Shown: positions 11,026 through 18,259 of the stretch, piece by piece
Layout: every line of letters starts with the position of its first letter
How positions within the stretch are numbered: the first letter of the stretch is position 1
Source: Mollicutes bacterium
GTDB lineage: Bacteria; Bacillota_I; Bacilli_A; Izemoplasmatales; Izemoplasmataceae
Direction of reading: 5' to 3'
Assembly: GCA_003553945.1 (NCBI GenBank)
Contig: PWEL01000011.1
Coordinates: forward strand, 1-40,822
Length of the DNA: 40,822 nt
Notes under the pieces: model-generated
What the model was told of the DNA's origin: nothing
Databases searched by the model: none
Seen by the model: the letters and a program-made list of their open reading frames with translations, nothing else
Position numbers and translations under genes: made by a program

Positions 11026-11054
11026 ATTTTAACATAAACCGCTTTGTATGAAAA
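11026..11054 (-). promoter_or_regulatory. Putative promoter for tsf-pyrH-frr
   Basis: An extended -10 element, TG-T-TAAAAT (11034 to 11026), with TTTTCA (4 of 6) at 11054-11049 and 17-base spacing. It is weak by sequence but well placed between the rpsB terminator and the tsf ribosome site. Confidence 0.45.
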
Positions 11055-11070
11055 CTTACGCTCTTCTTTT

Positions 11071-11102
11071 TTAAAAAAATAGAGAGCGGAAAAGCCCTCT
11101 AT
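11071..11102 (-). terminator. Terminator overlapping the rpsB stop codon
   Basis: A 9-bp stem ATAGAGGGC/GCTCTCTAT with one G-U pair and a 6-base loop is followed by a T7 run on the minus strand. The rpsB stop lies inside the 5' arm, so a translating ribosome could affect folding. Confidence 0.85.
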
Positions 11103-12148
11103 TTTTTCAAAGCTTCGATCAGTTCAGCTTTTCTCAGTTTGGAATACCCGCTGAGGCCTTTTTCTTTAGCTTTTTCTTTCAGCTCGGGAACAGTGAGGGA
11201 TTCAAGGTCCTTTTCTGCGGGCTTCTCTTTTTGCACTTCCTTGCTTTGCTTGCTTGGTGCAGGTTCCACAGGCTTATCTTCCTTGCCGGCCTTCTGGCCT
11301 GTTTCACTCTTGCTGGGCTTCTCAGCCGAAGGCTTGGAAGATGGTGTCCTCTCCACTGCTTTTTTGACATCCTCTTTTTTCGGTTGAGGACGTTCCTTCT
11401 TAGCAGCTTCGGCCTGCTTCTCTTTATCGGTTGTCATCTCTTCTTTTTTCGCTTCTTCGGTCTCTTCTCCGCCTTGTCCTTCAATCAAGGCCTCCGCCAT
11501 GCGGTTCGTTATGAGTTTGATCGAGCGGATGGCATCATCGTTGGCAGGAATGATACGGTCGATAATATCGGGGTCGCTGTTGGTGTCGACCATGGCGAAG
11601 ATGGGAATGCCGAGCTTGCGGGCTTCCCGCACTGCGTTGTATTCCTTGCGGGTGTCAGTGATGAAAACAGCGTCCGGAAGCTTGCGCATGTCCTTGATAC
11701 CGCCAAGGAACTTTTCAAGACGTTCGAGCTCTTTGGTGAGCTCCACTGTCTCTTTCTTCGGAAGCCTGTCAAAGGTTCCGTCGGTCTGCCATTTCTTGAT
11801 ATTATGGAGTCTTCTGATGCTGTGGCGGAGCGTCTTGAAATTCGTAAGTGTTCCGCCGAGCCAGCGTTTCGTCACATAAAAATGTCCCGCACGGGTCGCT
11901 TCGTTCCTGACCGCGTCCTGGGCCTGTTTCTTGGTCCCCACGAAGAGGACCTTCTTGCCTTCTTTTCCCATCTCCAAGAAACTCTTGTAAGCGTCCTCGA
12001 TATAGGAAACAGTCTTTTGCAGGTCGATGATGTGAATCCCGTTACGCTTGGTGTAGATGTATTTCGCCATCTTCGGATTCCAGCGACGGGTCTGGTGTCC
12101 AAAATGAACACCGGATTCAAGCAGTTGCTTCATGGTAATAACAGCCAT
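11099..12148 (-). CDS. rpsB: 30S ribosomal protein S2 with long C-terminal extension
   Basis: A small-subunit protein needed for binding S1-type or mRNA partners on the 30S. From the ATG at 12148 (AGGAGG 7 bases upstream) it has 349 residues, against about 230-260 for most S2 proteins. Residues 1-225 are a normal S2, with [29 protein letters not shown] and the VDTNSDPD segment. Residues 228-315 are a charged Lys/Glu/Pro/Ser-rich linker. Residues 316-349 ([20 protein letters not shown] then [12 protein letters not shown]) look like a Rho_N/SAP-type helix-extended-loop-helix nucleic-acid-binding motif. The gene has its own promoter, a structured leader and a terminator. Confidence 0.95.
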   Translation of the reverse strand: MAVITMKQLLESGVHFGHQTRRWNPKMAKYIYTKRNGIHIIDLQKTVSYIEDAYKSFLEMGKEGKKVLFVGTKKQAQDAVRNEATRAGHFYVTKRWLGGTLTNFKTLRHSIRRLHNIKKWQTDGTFDRLPKKETVELTKELERLEKFLGGIKDMRKLPDAVFITDTRKEYNAVREARKLGIPIFAMVDTNSDPDIIDRIIPANDDAIRSIKLITNRMAEALIEGQGGEETEEAKKEEMTTDKEKQAEAAKKERPQPKKEDVKKAVERTPSSKPSAEKPSKSETGQKAGKEDKPVEPAPSKQSKEVQKEKPAEKDLESLTVPELKEKAKEKGLSGYSKLRKAELIEALKK

Positions 12149-12250
12149 GTTTTTTCCTCCTATTTTGATTGGCCACCACAAACCTCCGCGCCCATCGACC
12201 GCGAGGGCGGCTCACCAATGGAACGCTCCGTTTGTGTGCGTATTTGCAGC
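12149..12250 (-). promoter_or_regulatory. Structured 5' leader of rpsB
   Basis: The predicted transcript start near 12251 leaves a leader of about 100 bases. It contains an outer stem CACAAAC/GTTTGTG (12230-12236 with 12177-12183) and an inner GC stem CGCCC/GGGCG (12205-12209 with 12189-12193), followed by the ribosome site. A structured leader suggests autogenous control by S2. That is an inference; no known family was matched. Confidence 0.45.
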
Positions 12251-12257
12251 ACCTAAT

Positions 12258-12286
12258 AATATACCAAAAAACATCCCCGCATGCAA
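12258..12286 (-). promoter_or_regulatory. rpsB promoter
   Basis: TTGCAT at 12286-12281, a 17-base spacer and TATATT at 12263-12258. It lies just after the ECF S-component gene. No clear terminator separates the two, so read-through from the cobalamin operon is possible. Confidence 0.7.
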
Positions 12287-12302
12287 GTGTTTTTGTGCAC
12301 TT

Positions 12303-12836
12303 TCATAGTTTTCCGCGAACCGTCTCCCAGTGGGTCTCGATATGGCGCATCCCCAGGCGGAGAACGCGATAAAGAGGATTATAAAGCCAGAGGATAGTTA
12401 GGAAACTCGAGACACCCATGACGAATTCAAAGGGGAGGTCCGCCAGGAGATATGGCCAGAACTCATCCAAGCCGATCTGCACCATGACAAAAGGAATGAA
12501 CACCCAACCGTAGATGAAGGAGAAAACAAAACCGAACACGGCGAGTGTGACATCATGCTTGGTGCATCTGAGCACTGTGTGATAGAAAATAGGAATGAGC
12601 GACCATCCTATCAGCATCGGCAGGAGATAAAAGGGATTGAACTGGACGAGCATGCCGTCAAGCATCACATACACGAACACAATCGCCAGTGTCTCCCGAA
12701 ACGTGAAGATGCTCGCGAAGAGCACAAGCAGAAGCACGGTGAACTGTATATTCGGCAGAATCATGAGCATCTGTTTCTGCACGACGAGTACTGTCGCGCA
12801 CATGGCAATGAAGATCAGTCTTCTCAGCGAGGTCAT
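12303..12836 (-). CDS. ECF transporter S-component, probably for cobalamin
   Basis: A 177-residue, very hydrophobic protein with about five or six predicted membrane helices (near 7-25, 29-47, 50-65, 70-88, 98-120 and 128-152). Its length is that of energy-coupling-factor substrate-binding (S) components, which capture a vitamin and work with a shared EcfA/EcfA'/EcfT module. No such module is in the window. Specificity is inferred from position: it is the third gene after a cobalamin riboswitch, beginning directly after the stop of the membrane-anchored DUF4430 protein (TAG-ATG). A CbrT-like cobalamin role is most likely, but the sequence alone shows no substrate residues. Another small membrane permease remains possible. 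Confidence 0.7.
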   Translation of the reverse strand: MTSLRRLIFIAMCATVLVVQKQMLMILPNIQFTVLLLVLFASIFTFRETLAIVFVYVMLDGMLVQFNPFYLLPMLIGWSLIPIFYHTVLRCTKHDVTLAVFGFVFSFIYGWVFIPFVMVQIGLDEFWPYLLADLPFEFVMGVSSFLTILWLYNPLYRVLRLGMRHIETHWETVRGKL

Positions 12837-13238
12837 CTAATCCACCTCTCTCACACTCAGGGTATATGTACCGCCATCAACAAGCTCGATGCTGTCCACG
12901 CCTCTTTTCGCCATGACGCCGTTCACTTCGATAAAGATGAAATCTTCTTTAAAATCAGTCTCTACGTCTTCAACCGCAAGCAGCACAGGCTCTTCTCCGG
13001 TGAAAAGCCTCTGATATTGGTACTCAATCTCATAATGCATATCCAGAAGTTCGAAAAGCGTTCGATTCTCCTCGAAGGTGTGCACGTCCTCGAAGACAAG
13101 GGCGCTGTCTTCATCATATAATTCGATAGTGATTTCTCCAGCCTCATCCCCGGACATCCTCGGATACATGAAGACGACAAGGGCCAGAAGTAGCGCGAGT
13201 GCGCTCAGGACTACTTTCACGATCAGCGAAGTCTTCAT
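12837..13238 (-). CDS. Membrane-anchored DUF4430 (transcobalamin beta-like) protein
   Basis: 133 residues with a single N-terminal membrane helix (about 5-25) and an outward domain from about 35 to 132. The pattern fits DUF4430, the transcobalamin-like C-terminal family. RTLFELLDMHYE near 59-70 matches the usual leucine-rich helix. FIFIEVNGVMAKRGVDSIEL then DGGTYTLSV near 100-128 matches the typical NG...G...L.DG..Y block. In intrinsic factor and transcobalamin this fold covers one face of cobalamin. The start ATGA at 13238 overlaps the stop of the upstream lipoprotein gene by 4 bases, indicating coupled translation. It may pass cobalamin from the lipoprotein to the S-component. Confidence 0.7.
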   Translation of the reverse strand: MKTSLIVKVVLSALALLLALVVFMYPRMSGDEAGEITIELYDEDSALVFEDVHTFEENRTLFELLDMHYEIEYQYQRLFTGEEPVLLAVEDVETDFKEDFIFIEVNGVMAKRGVDSIELVDGGTYTLSVREVD

Positions 13239-14305
13239 TCAAAATAGTAAGGATGGGCGGTTTCGCCTTGAAGGCGCTGTTCACTCATCACCAGAGCCAG
13301 AAAGGCCTGGGGCGTAGTAAACATCATATCCGCTTCATCGTCGTCGTGTGTATACAGGAAGGCGCCATCCTCCTCCTGATAGGATATAAGATGTTGGAGC
13401 AATGTCTTCCCGTCCTCGATGTAGGCTTCACCGTCAGGGTCCTCTGACGCGGCATTCAGCGCGAGAACCGCCTGGGCGAAGGATGCGGCGTTATCTTCAA
13501 AGGGATGGTCATAGATATTCCCTTCCAGCGTTTCGAGAAGCGATCGCTTTTCGTCCTCGATTTCCATTTCACCTTCATAGCGCTCAAAAGCGAGATACAT
13601 AACGCTCAAAGAGTCCAAGCCCATTTCATCAAAGTCTTGTTCGAGCGCCCAATCCATGAAAGCATCAACTTCATCATCAGTTTCCGCTCCCTGCATGAGT
13701 GCCATGGCGTTATAGGAAGCGGTATAGGCATGCTCGAACTCAAGCTCATCGGCGAGTGTTTCTATCAATCCTTCGAAGGACTCGCCATTAGCGCTCTTGA
13801 GCATGATGCGATGGGCAATAGAGGCTTCCTCGAAGGCTTCCACATGCTCAGCGTCCGCCTCGATTCTCCCAGCATGCAGCAGGCCGAGCTGTACCTCCAC
13901 TGCATCCGCAGGTCCGGGATTATGTCCCTCATAATAAAGCGAAAGCGCGTCATGGATTTTCTCGGCTGTCTCATCATACCAGATCAGCTCGAAAAAGAAC
14001 CGGTCCTCGTCCTCGACAGCGGCGGTGTCGATGCTTTCCTCTAAAGGCTCATCATTCTTCTCGATAGCGATATAGCTGCCTTCGAGCGCTTCAAGATCTT
14101 CGAGCGCTTCAAGCATCAAACCGTAATCGTGCTCCGCCACCCTTACATCGTAGTGAGTATCCAAAACTTCATAGAGGCTTTCGGCCTCATCGATCCTTAC
14201 TGTCTCCGTCTCATCCTCGATGGTGATCTCCGCTATCTCTTCCTCCGCCTCGCAGGCGGTAAGAAGCATTGCGAATACAACAAGCAGGAAGAATGGTCTT
14301 TTCAT
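13235..14305 (-). CDS. Lipoprotein with DUF4430 and alpha/alpha-barrel domains (intrinsic-factor-like)
   Basis: A 356-residue exported lipoprotein from the ATG at 14305, which has AAAGGAGG 7 bases upstream. The signal peptide ends in the lipobox LTAC with C18. Residues 25-112 resemble DUF4430 (ESLYEVLDTHYDVRV, then GSYIAIEKNDEPLEESIDT and a final strand). Residues about 113-350 are helical with repeats of prenyltransferase/squalene-cyclase type, for example NAASFAQAVLALNAASEDPD and the run from Q305 to M340 with QEEDGAF and TTPQAFLAL. That is the alpha-barrel type found in transcobalamin and intrinsic factor, here placed after rather than before the beta domain. The mature protein is extremely acidic. 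Its position behind a B12 riboswitch points to extracellular cobalamin capture; binding itself is inferred. Confidence 0.75.
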   Translation of the reverse strand: MKRPFFLLVVFAMLLTACEAEEEIAEITIEDETETVRIDEAESLYEVLDTHYDVRVAEHDYGLMLEALEDLEALEGSYIAIEKNDEPLEESIDTAAVEDEDRFFFELIWYDETAEKIHDALSLYYEGHNPGPADAVEVQLGLLHAGRIEADAEHVEAFEEASIAHRIMLKSANGESFEGLIETLADELEFEHAYTASYNAMALMQGAETDDEVDAFMDWALEQDFDEMGLDSLSVMYLAFERYEGEMEIEDEKRSLLETLEGNIYDHPFEDNAASFAQAVLALNAASEDPDGEAYIEDGKTLLQHLISYQEEDGAFLYTHDDDEADMMFTTPQAFLALVMSEQRLQGETAHPYYFE

Positions 14306-14330
14306 GTGTAGGCCTCCTTTGATTTGAGAA

Positions 14331-14355
14331 ATAAAAAAACCATCCTCCTGGATGG
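14331..14355 (-). terminator. Riboswitch expression-platform terminator
   Basis: CCATCC/GGATGG stem with an AGGA loop followed by seven T residues on the minus strand, 25 bases ahead of the lipoprotein start. Its position after the aptamer implies control by premature termination when cobalamin is bound. Confidence 0.85.
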
Positions 14356-14384
14356 CGTGGTAGACGATTATCCTATCGGCTGAT

Positions 14385-14580
14385 GCCGGATAAGCGACAA
14401 ACGTCACCGCTCATACCCAGGAGCGTGAACTGTAAAGGGACAGGTAGGTCTACCGGCTCGACTTCCTCCTACTCCGCACGCCTTCCCGCTTACGCAGTGG
14501 CTGTGTGCGTTTCGTCCGTCTCACGGTTGCTGGGACAGCCCGGGATTCTCACCCGATTCCCTGTTGCAACACCTGAACCT
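14385..14580 (-). promoter_or_regulatory. Cobalamin riboswitch
   Basis: The minus-strand leader shows the ordered core of a B12 riboswitch. A GGTTCAGGTG entry is followed by GGGAATCGGGTGAGAATCCC and CCCAGCAACCGTGA. Next comes the hairpin GCCACTGCGTAAGCGGGAAG, and then the B12-box-like AGCCGGTAGACCTACC. Last is the P13-type hairpin CGCTCCTGGGTATGAGCG (14408-14425), whose loop would make the kissing contact. It starts at about the predicted transcription start and is followed by a terminator. It controls the lipoprotein, DUF4430 and ECF S-component genes. Confidence 0.93.
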
Positions 14581-14589
14581 TACATCTCA

Positions 14590-14618
14590 AGTATAGTCTT
14601 TGACACTCCGGTCGTCAA
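14590..14618 (-). promoter_or_regulatory. Promoter of the cobalamin operon
   Basis: TTGACG at 14618-14613, a 17-base spacer and TATACT at 14595-14590. The predicted start near 14583 places the riboswitch aptamer at the very 5' end of the RNA. Confidence 0.8.
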
Positions 14619-14697
14619 GCTTGTCCGGGAAGTTCTTCAATTTCGATATTTAGTATTGGAATCAAGTCGCATAAAGGTGAAAATGACATCCGAACTA

Positions 14698-14706
14698 TGA
14701 TAGAAT
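14698..14706 (+). promoter_or_regulatory. Possible extended -10 promoter for the plus-strand unit
   Basis: TG-A-TAGAAT forms an extended -10 about 34 bases ahead of the TTG start. No good -35 is seen (TGAAAA at 17 bases). It is divergent from the cobalamin promoter. Confidence 0.4.
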
Positions 14707-14739
14707 AACAGGCGTAGGACATGAAAGGAGGGGCGCACA

Positions 14740-16119
14740 TTGAGACGTAGAATAATCAAGGGGGCGCTGCTTGCGCTATACTTCCTATGCATGCATGTGC
14801 TCATCTTCGGAGTCCTCCCCTTCAGCACGGCTTTATTTATAGGTGAGAGCGGTCTGGATTATGACGTCGAATCAATGCTTTCAGAAGCGGAAGAGACGAC
14901 CTACGCCGGCGTGCTGGATGAGAGAGGCTTCTCCTTCGATGCACGTGTGGCACTGATTGAAAGCGCGGAATCCTCGATCGAGATCTCCTCCTTTTCAGCC
15001 TCCGACGGCGAAACACTCGATACCATCGCCGGCGCCCTTTATCATGCCGCGGAAGATGGTGTCGACATCCGATTGCTTTTCGACGGTCTCGCACACACAG
15101 TCACCCTGAGCGATTACCGTATCCTGCATACGCTCAATGCACACGAAAACATCGATATCCGCTGGTTCGAACCACCGAACCCCCTGCTTCCCTACACCAT
15201 CCAGAACCGCATGCACGACAAGATGTTCATCATCGACGAGACGTACGCCACGAGCGGTGGGAGGAACATAAATGACCGCTACTTCAGGGAGGACCCTGAT
15301 TCAGGCACATTCGACCGGGATGTCTATGTGTTCGGAGACGGGGCGGGTCATTCAACCGTCACCGACATGCGCGCCTATTTCGACACTCTCTTCGAAAGCG
15401 ACTACACCATCGCCCACCCGAGGGACACAGTCGATGAAGAGATATTGACATCAATCGAAGCGGCACGAATTGCTTTCCTGGAAGAGAAGGACCCTGAAAT
15501 GATCATGAAAACTTTGAAGGCGGACGCCCACGAAGTGAAGAATGCAACGTTCGTCCACGGTCCGACAGACAGGGGCAAGAAAGACCCGGTCGTTCTGAAG
15601 ACCATGAGCGCCCTCGCCGAAGAGAGGGACGAATGGTTCGCCCAGAGCCCCTATATCGTCTTCTCGAGAACCATGCGCCACTATCTGCCCGAGCACGACG
15701 ACCAATCCATCACCCTGCTTACAAACAATATCGCAAAGAACCCCAATCCCTGGGGTGCGGGCGCCTATCTTAGGCACCGGCAGTCCCTCGCGGAGCACAC
15801 TCTTTATGAATTCCAGAGCCCCGCCAGCCTGCATGCCAAATCAATGACATTCGGTGATGATATCAGCGCCATAGGAGCGCTGAATATGGACCCGAGAAGC
15901 GCCTTTTTGAGCACTGAGAACATGGTGGTCGTCGTCGGCGAGGCGTTCACGGAGGATTTCCACTCGACACTCGATTATTATAAGGAAAGAAGCCTGGAAG
16001 TCGATGAGGACGGCTCCTATCAGGACGGTCCCCCTGAAGCGTACACGCCCTCTATTCCGAGGATGATATCGCTGAGAATGCGTCAGGGAATCGCTCATCT
16101 ATTCGACTACATGTTCTAA
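14740..16119 (+). CDS. Phospholipase D family protein, ClsC-like cardiolipin synthase
   Basis: A 459-residue membrane-associated protein with an N-terminal helix (about 8-34). The first HKD motif is canonical: H159, K161 and D166 in MHDKMFIID followed by GGRN. The second, LHAKSMTFGDD (H365, K367) with GALNMDPRSAFLSTEN, has Gly372 where the aspartate normally sits and Asp373 one place later. Both fit the ClsC/YmdC branch of cardiolipin synthases, which join phosphatidylglycerol with another phospholipid; other PLD transferases or nucleases remain possible. The start is TTG at 14740, supported by AAAGGAGG about 9 bases upstream. With the dUTPase it forms the only plus-strand unit. Confidence 0.85.
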   Translation: MRRRIIKGALLALYFLCMHVLIFGVLPFSTALFIGESGLDYDVESMLSEAEETTYAGVLDERGFSFDARVALIESAESSIEISSFSASDGETLDTIAGALYHAAEDGVDIRLLFDGLAHTVTLSDYRILHTLNAHENIDIRWFEPPNPLLPYTIQNRMHDKMFIIDETYATSGGRNINDRYFREDPDSGTFDRDVYVFGDGAGHSTVTDMRAYFDTLFESDYTIAHPRDTVDEEILTSIEAARIAFLEEKDPEMIMKTLKADAHEVKNATFVHGPTDRGKKDPVVLKTMSALAEERDEWFAQSPYIVFSRTMRHYLPEHDDQSITLLTNNIAKNPNPWGAGAYLRHRQSLAEHTLYEFQSPASLHAKSMTFGDDISAIGALNMDPRSAFLSTENMVVVVGEAFTEDFHSTLDYYKERSLEVDEDGSYQDGPPEAYTPSIPRMISLRMRQGIAHLFDYMF

Positions 16120-16133
16120 GAAAGGACGATACC

Positions 16134-16571
16134 ATGAGAAAATTTGAAAAAGCCAAAGGCTACAATGAGGTCTATTTCCCGAAACGTTCCACAGGAAAAA
16201 GCGCAGGCTATGATTTCGCCATCTGCACATCCCTCACTGTCAGACCGCACGAAATCGCACTCGCAAAGACAGGTATAAAGGCCTGCATGCATGATGATGA
16301 AGTCCTGAAGATCTATCCGAGGAGCAGCCTCCCGAGAAAATTCCACCTCACCATCCCGAACAATGTCGGCATCATCGACGCCGACTACTATAACAACCCC
16401 GACAACGACGGAGCCATATTCATCCAGCTGTACAATTTCTCCGATGAGGCAGTCACATTGAAAAAGGGCACGCGGATCGCCCAGGGAATCTTCGAGAAAT
16501 ACCTGACGACAACGGATGAAACACTCAACGACACAAAAAGGACTGGCGGCTTCGGAAGCACGGGAGAATAA
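16134..16571 (+). CDS. dut: dUTP diphosphatase, trimeric type
   Basis: Hydrolyses dUTP to dUMP and diphosphate, keeping uracil out of DNA and feeding thymidylate synthesis. It is 145 residues. The five trimeric dUTPase motifs are visible: SAGYDF near 24-29, PRSSLPRK near 62-69, NNVGIIDADYYNNP near 77-90, GTRIAQGIF near 112-120, and the glycine-rich tail RTGGFGSTG at 136-144. It begins 14 bases after the phospholipase D gene with AAAGGA upstream and ends at a shared terminator. The pairing with a lipid enzyme has no obvious functional sense and may be simple co-transcription. Confidence 0.95.
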   Translation: MRKFEKAKGYNEVYFPKRSTGKSAGYDFAICTSLTVRPHEIALAKTGIKACMHDDEVLKIYPRSSLPRKFHLTIPNNVGIIDADYYNNPDNDGAIFIQLYNFSDEAVTLKKGTRIAQGIFEKYLTTTDETLNDTKRTGGFGSTGE

Positions 16572-16598
16572 AAAAAGCTCATCAGTGAGCTTTTTTTA
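16571..16598. terminator. Bidirectional terminator between dut and fabZ
   Basis: AAAAAAGCTCA-TCAG-TGAGCTTTTTTT forms a stem flanked by A and T runs, so it works in both directions for the converging dut and fab transcripts. Both stop codons lie at its edges. Confidence 0.9.
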
Positions 16599-17021
16599 TT
16601 CGATGGCGAACATGATCTCGCAAGCGACAGCGCGTTCGCCCTCGACGCTCGCTTCGGCGCTTGCCTTACCGACCGGGCCTTTCATCTTGATGATTTCCAC
16701 CTCAAGCGTCAATGTATCGCCGGGGACAACCTTGCGCTTGAAGCGGCAGTTGTCAATGCCGGCGAAATACGCCGTTCTGCCTTTGAAATCCTCACCCTTC
16801 AAGATCGCTACTGCGCCGGCCTGTGCGAGCGCTTCGACGATCAGAACGCCCGGCATCACGTGCTGGTCGGGGAAATGACCCTGGAAATGCGGCTCCGATG
16901 CAGAGACGTTCTTCGTCGCCCTGACACGTCTTCCTTCCTCGATCTCATCGACGCGGTCGATCAGCAGAAAAGGATGCCGGTGCGGGATGATGCGCTTTAT
17001 GTCGTCGCTTGAAAGTATCAT
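16596..17021 (-). CDS. fabZ: 3-hydroxyacyl-ACP dehydratase
   Basis: Removes water from 3-hydroxyacyl-ACP in each fatty-acid elongation cycle. From the ATG at 17021 it has 141 residues, a usual FabZ length. That start has GGAGGG 7 bases upstream and overlaps the fabF stop by 4 bases; an in-frame ATG at 17036 falls inside the ribosome site. The N-terminal [14 protein letters not shown] is diagnostic. Catalytic H49 lies in PHFQGHFP and E63 in [12 protein letters not shown]. It is the last gene of the FASII operon. Confidence 0.97.
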   Translation of the reverse strand: MILSSDDIKRIIPHRHPFLLIDRVDEIEEGRRVRATKNVSASEPHFQGHFPDQHVMPGVLIVEALAQAGAVAILKGEDFKGRTAYFAGIDNCRFKRKVVPGDTLTLEVEIIKMKGPVGKASAEASVEGERAVACEIMFAIE

Positions 17022-18259
17022 TCCTGATCCCTCCATTTTTCAAAGATAAGTGACGCATTATGTCCGCCGAACCCGAAAGAATTTGTCATGGCCGCTTTGA
17101 TGGGTGATTCTCTCATCGACCCCGGCACGAAATCCAGTGCGCATTCGGGGTCGGGAGTCTTAAGGTTGATCGTCGGCAGGATGACACCCTCTTTCAGGGA
17201 TAGCACAGTGAAAAGGCTCTCGAGGGCGCCGCTGGCGCCGAGAAGATGTCCGACCATGGACTTGTTCGAACTCACGGAGAGTTTTTCTGCATGATCTTCA
17301 AACAGGGCCTTTATGGCTTTGGATTCAATCTTGTCGTTGAGCGGCGTGGAAGTTCCATGCGCATTGATATAATCTATGTCCGTCTTTAATAGCCGGGCAT
17401 CTTCAATGGCTCCTTGCATACACCGGTAGGCCCCCCGGCCCTCTTCATCCGGGCTGGTGATATGGTGGGCGTCGCAGGTCGAGGCGTAGCCTGTGATCTC
17501 CGCGTAAATCTTCGCGCCTCTCTTTCTCGCATGTGAGAGGGATTCAAGCATGAGCGTGGCTGCGCCCTCCCCCATCACGAAGCCATCCCTGTCCTTGTCG
17601 AAAGGCTTCGAAGCGGTATTGGGATCGTCGGATCTGCTGAGGGCCTGCATGACTCTGAATCCAGAAAGTCCGAGCGGTGTCAGGCTCGCTTCGCTGCCGC
17701 CGCTCACGGCCGCATCAAGGTAGCCGTCCCTGATTGCGACGAATGCATCGCCGATGGAGTTCGTCGCGCTCGCGCAGGCTGTCACACTGGCGGTCGCTTT
17801 GCCTTTGAGATTGTATCTGATGGCGATATTTCCAGCCGCGAGGTTGATGATCGCCATGGGGATGAAGAAGGGGGAGATGCGATGGTGCCCCTTCTGCCTG
17901 GCCTTGTCCTCTTCCCTGGCGATTGTCTCGAGGCCGCCGATGCCGCTTCCGTAGAAGACGCCTATCCGGGTGGTGTCGAGTGTTTCAAAGTCGATGTCGG
18001 CATCTTTGACGGCTTCATCGGTCGCTTTCAAAGCGAACTGGACGAAACGGTCCAGTCTTTTCTTCTGCTTGCGGCCGAAATAGGAGGTGAAATCGAAGTC
18101 CTTCACTTCACCGGCGATATGGACACCGATGTTCTCACTATCCAGACGCTCGATGAAATCAATGCCGTTTCTGCCCTCTTTGGCGGCTTCCCAGCTTGAA
18201 GACACATCGCTACCCAGGGGATTGATGGTCCCAAGCCCTGTCACAACTACACGCTCCAT
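17018..18259 (-). CDS. fabF: 3-oxoacyl-ACP synthase II
   Basis: Condenses malonyl-ACP with a growing acyl chain. It is 413 residues from the ATG at 18259 (TGATG overlap with fabG; the TTG at 18262 is less likely). The catalytic triad is visible: C162 in TACASATNS, a histidine in [11 protein letters not shown], and another in [13 protein letters not shown]. The glycine-rich [11 protein letters not shown] is near the C-terminus. It is translationally coupled with its neighbours in the operon. Confidence 0.97.
   Translation of the reverse strand: MERVVVTGLGTINPLGSDVSSSWEAAKEGRNGIDFIERLDSENIGVHIAGEVKDFDFTSYFGRKQKKRLDRFVQFALKATDEAVKDADIDFETLDTTRIGVFYGSGIGGLETIAREEDKARQKGHHRISPFFIPMAIINLAAGNIAIRYNLKGKATASVTACASATNSIGDAFVAIRDGYLDAAVSGGSEASLTPLGLSGFRVMQALSRSDDPNTASKPFDKDRDGFVMGEGAATLMLESLSHARKRGAKIYAEITGYASTCDAHHITSPDEEGRGAYRCMQGAIEDARLLKTDIDYINAHGTSTPLNDKIESKAIKALFEDHAEKLSVSSNKSMVGHLLGASGALESLFTVLSLKEGVILPTINLKTPDPECALDFVPGSMRESPIKAAMTNSFGFGGHNASLIFEKWRDQE

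Noticed and set aside
11231-12256. A 341-codon plus-strand frame opposite rpsB
   Set aside because: It is antisense to a clear ribosomal protein gene, has no ribosome site, and its Phe/Leu/Arg-rich content mirrors the Lys/Glu-rich rpsB tail.
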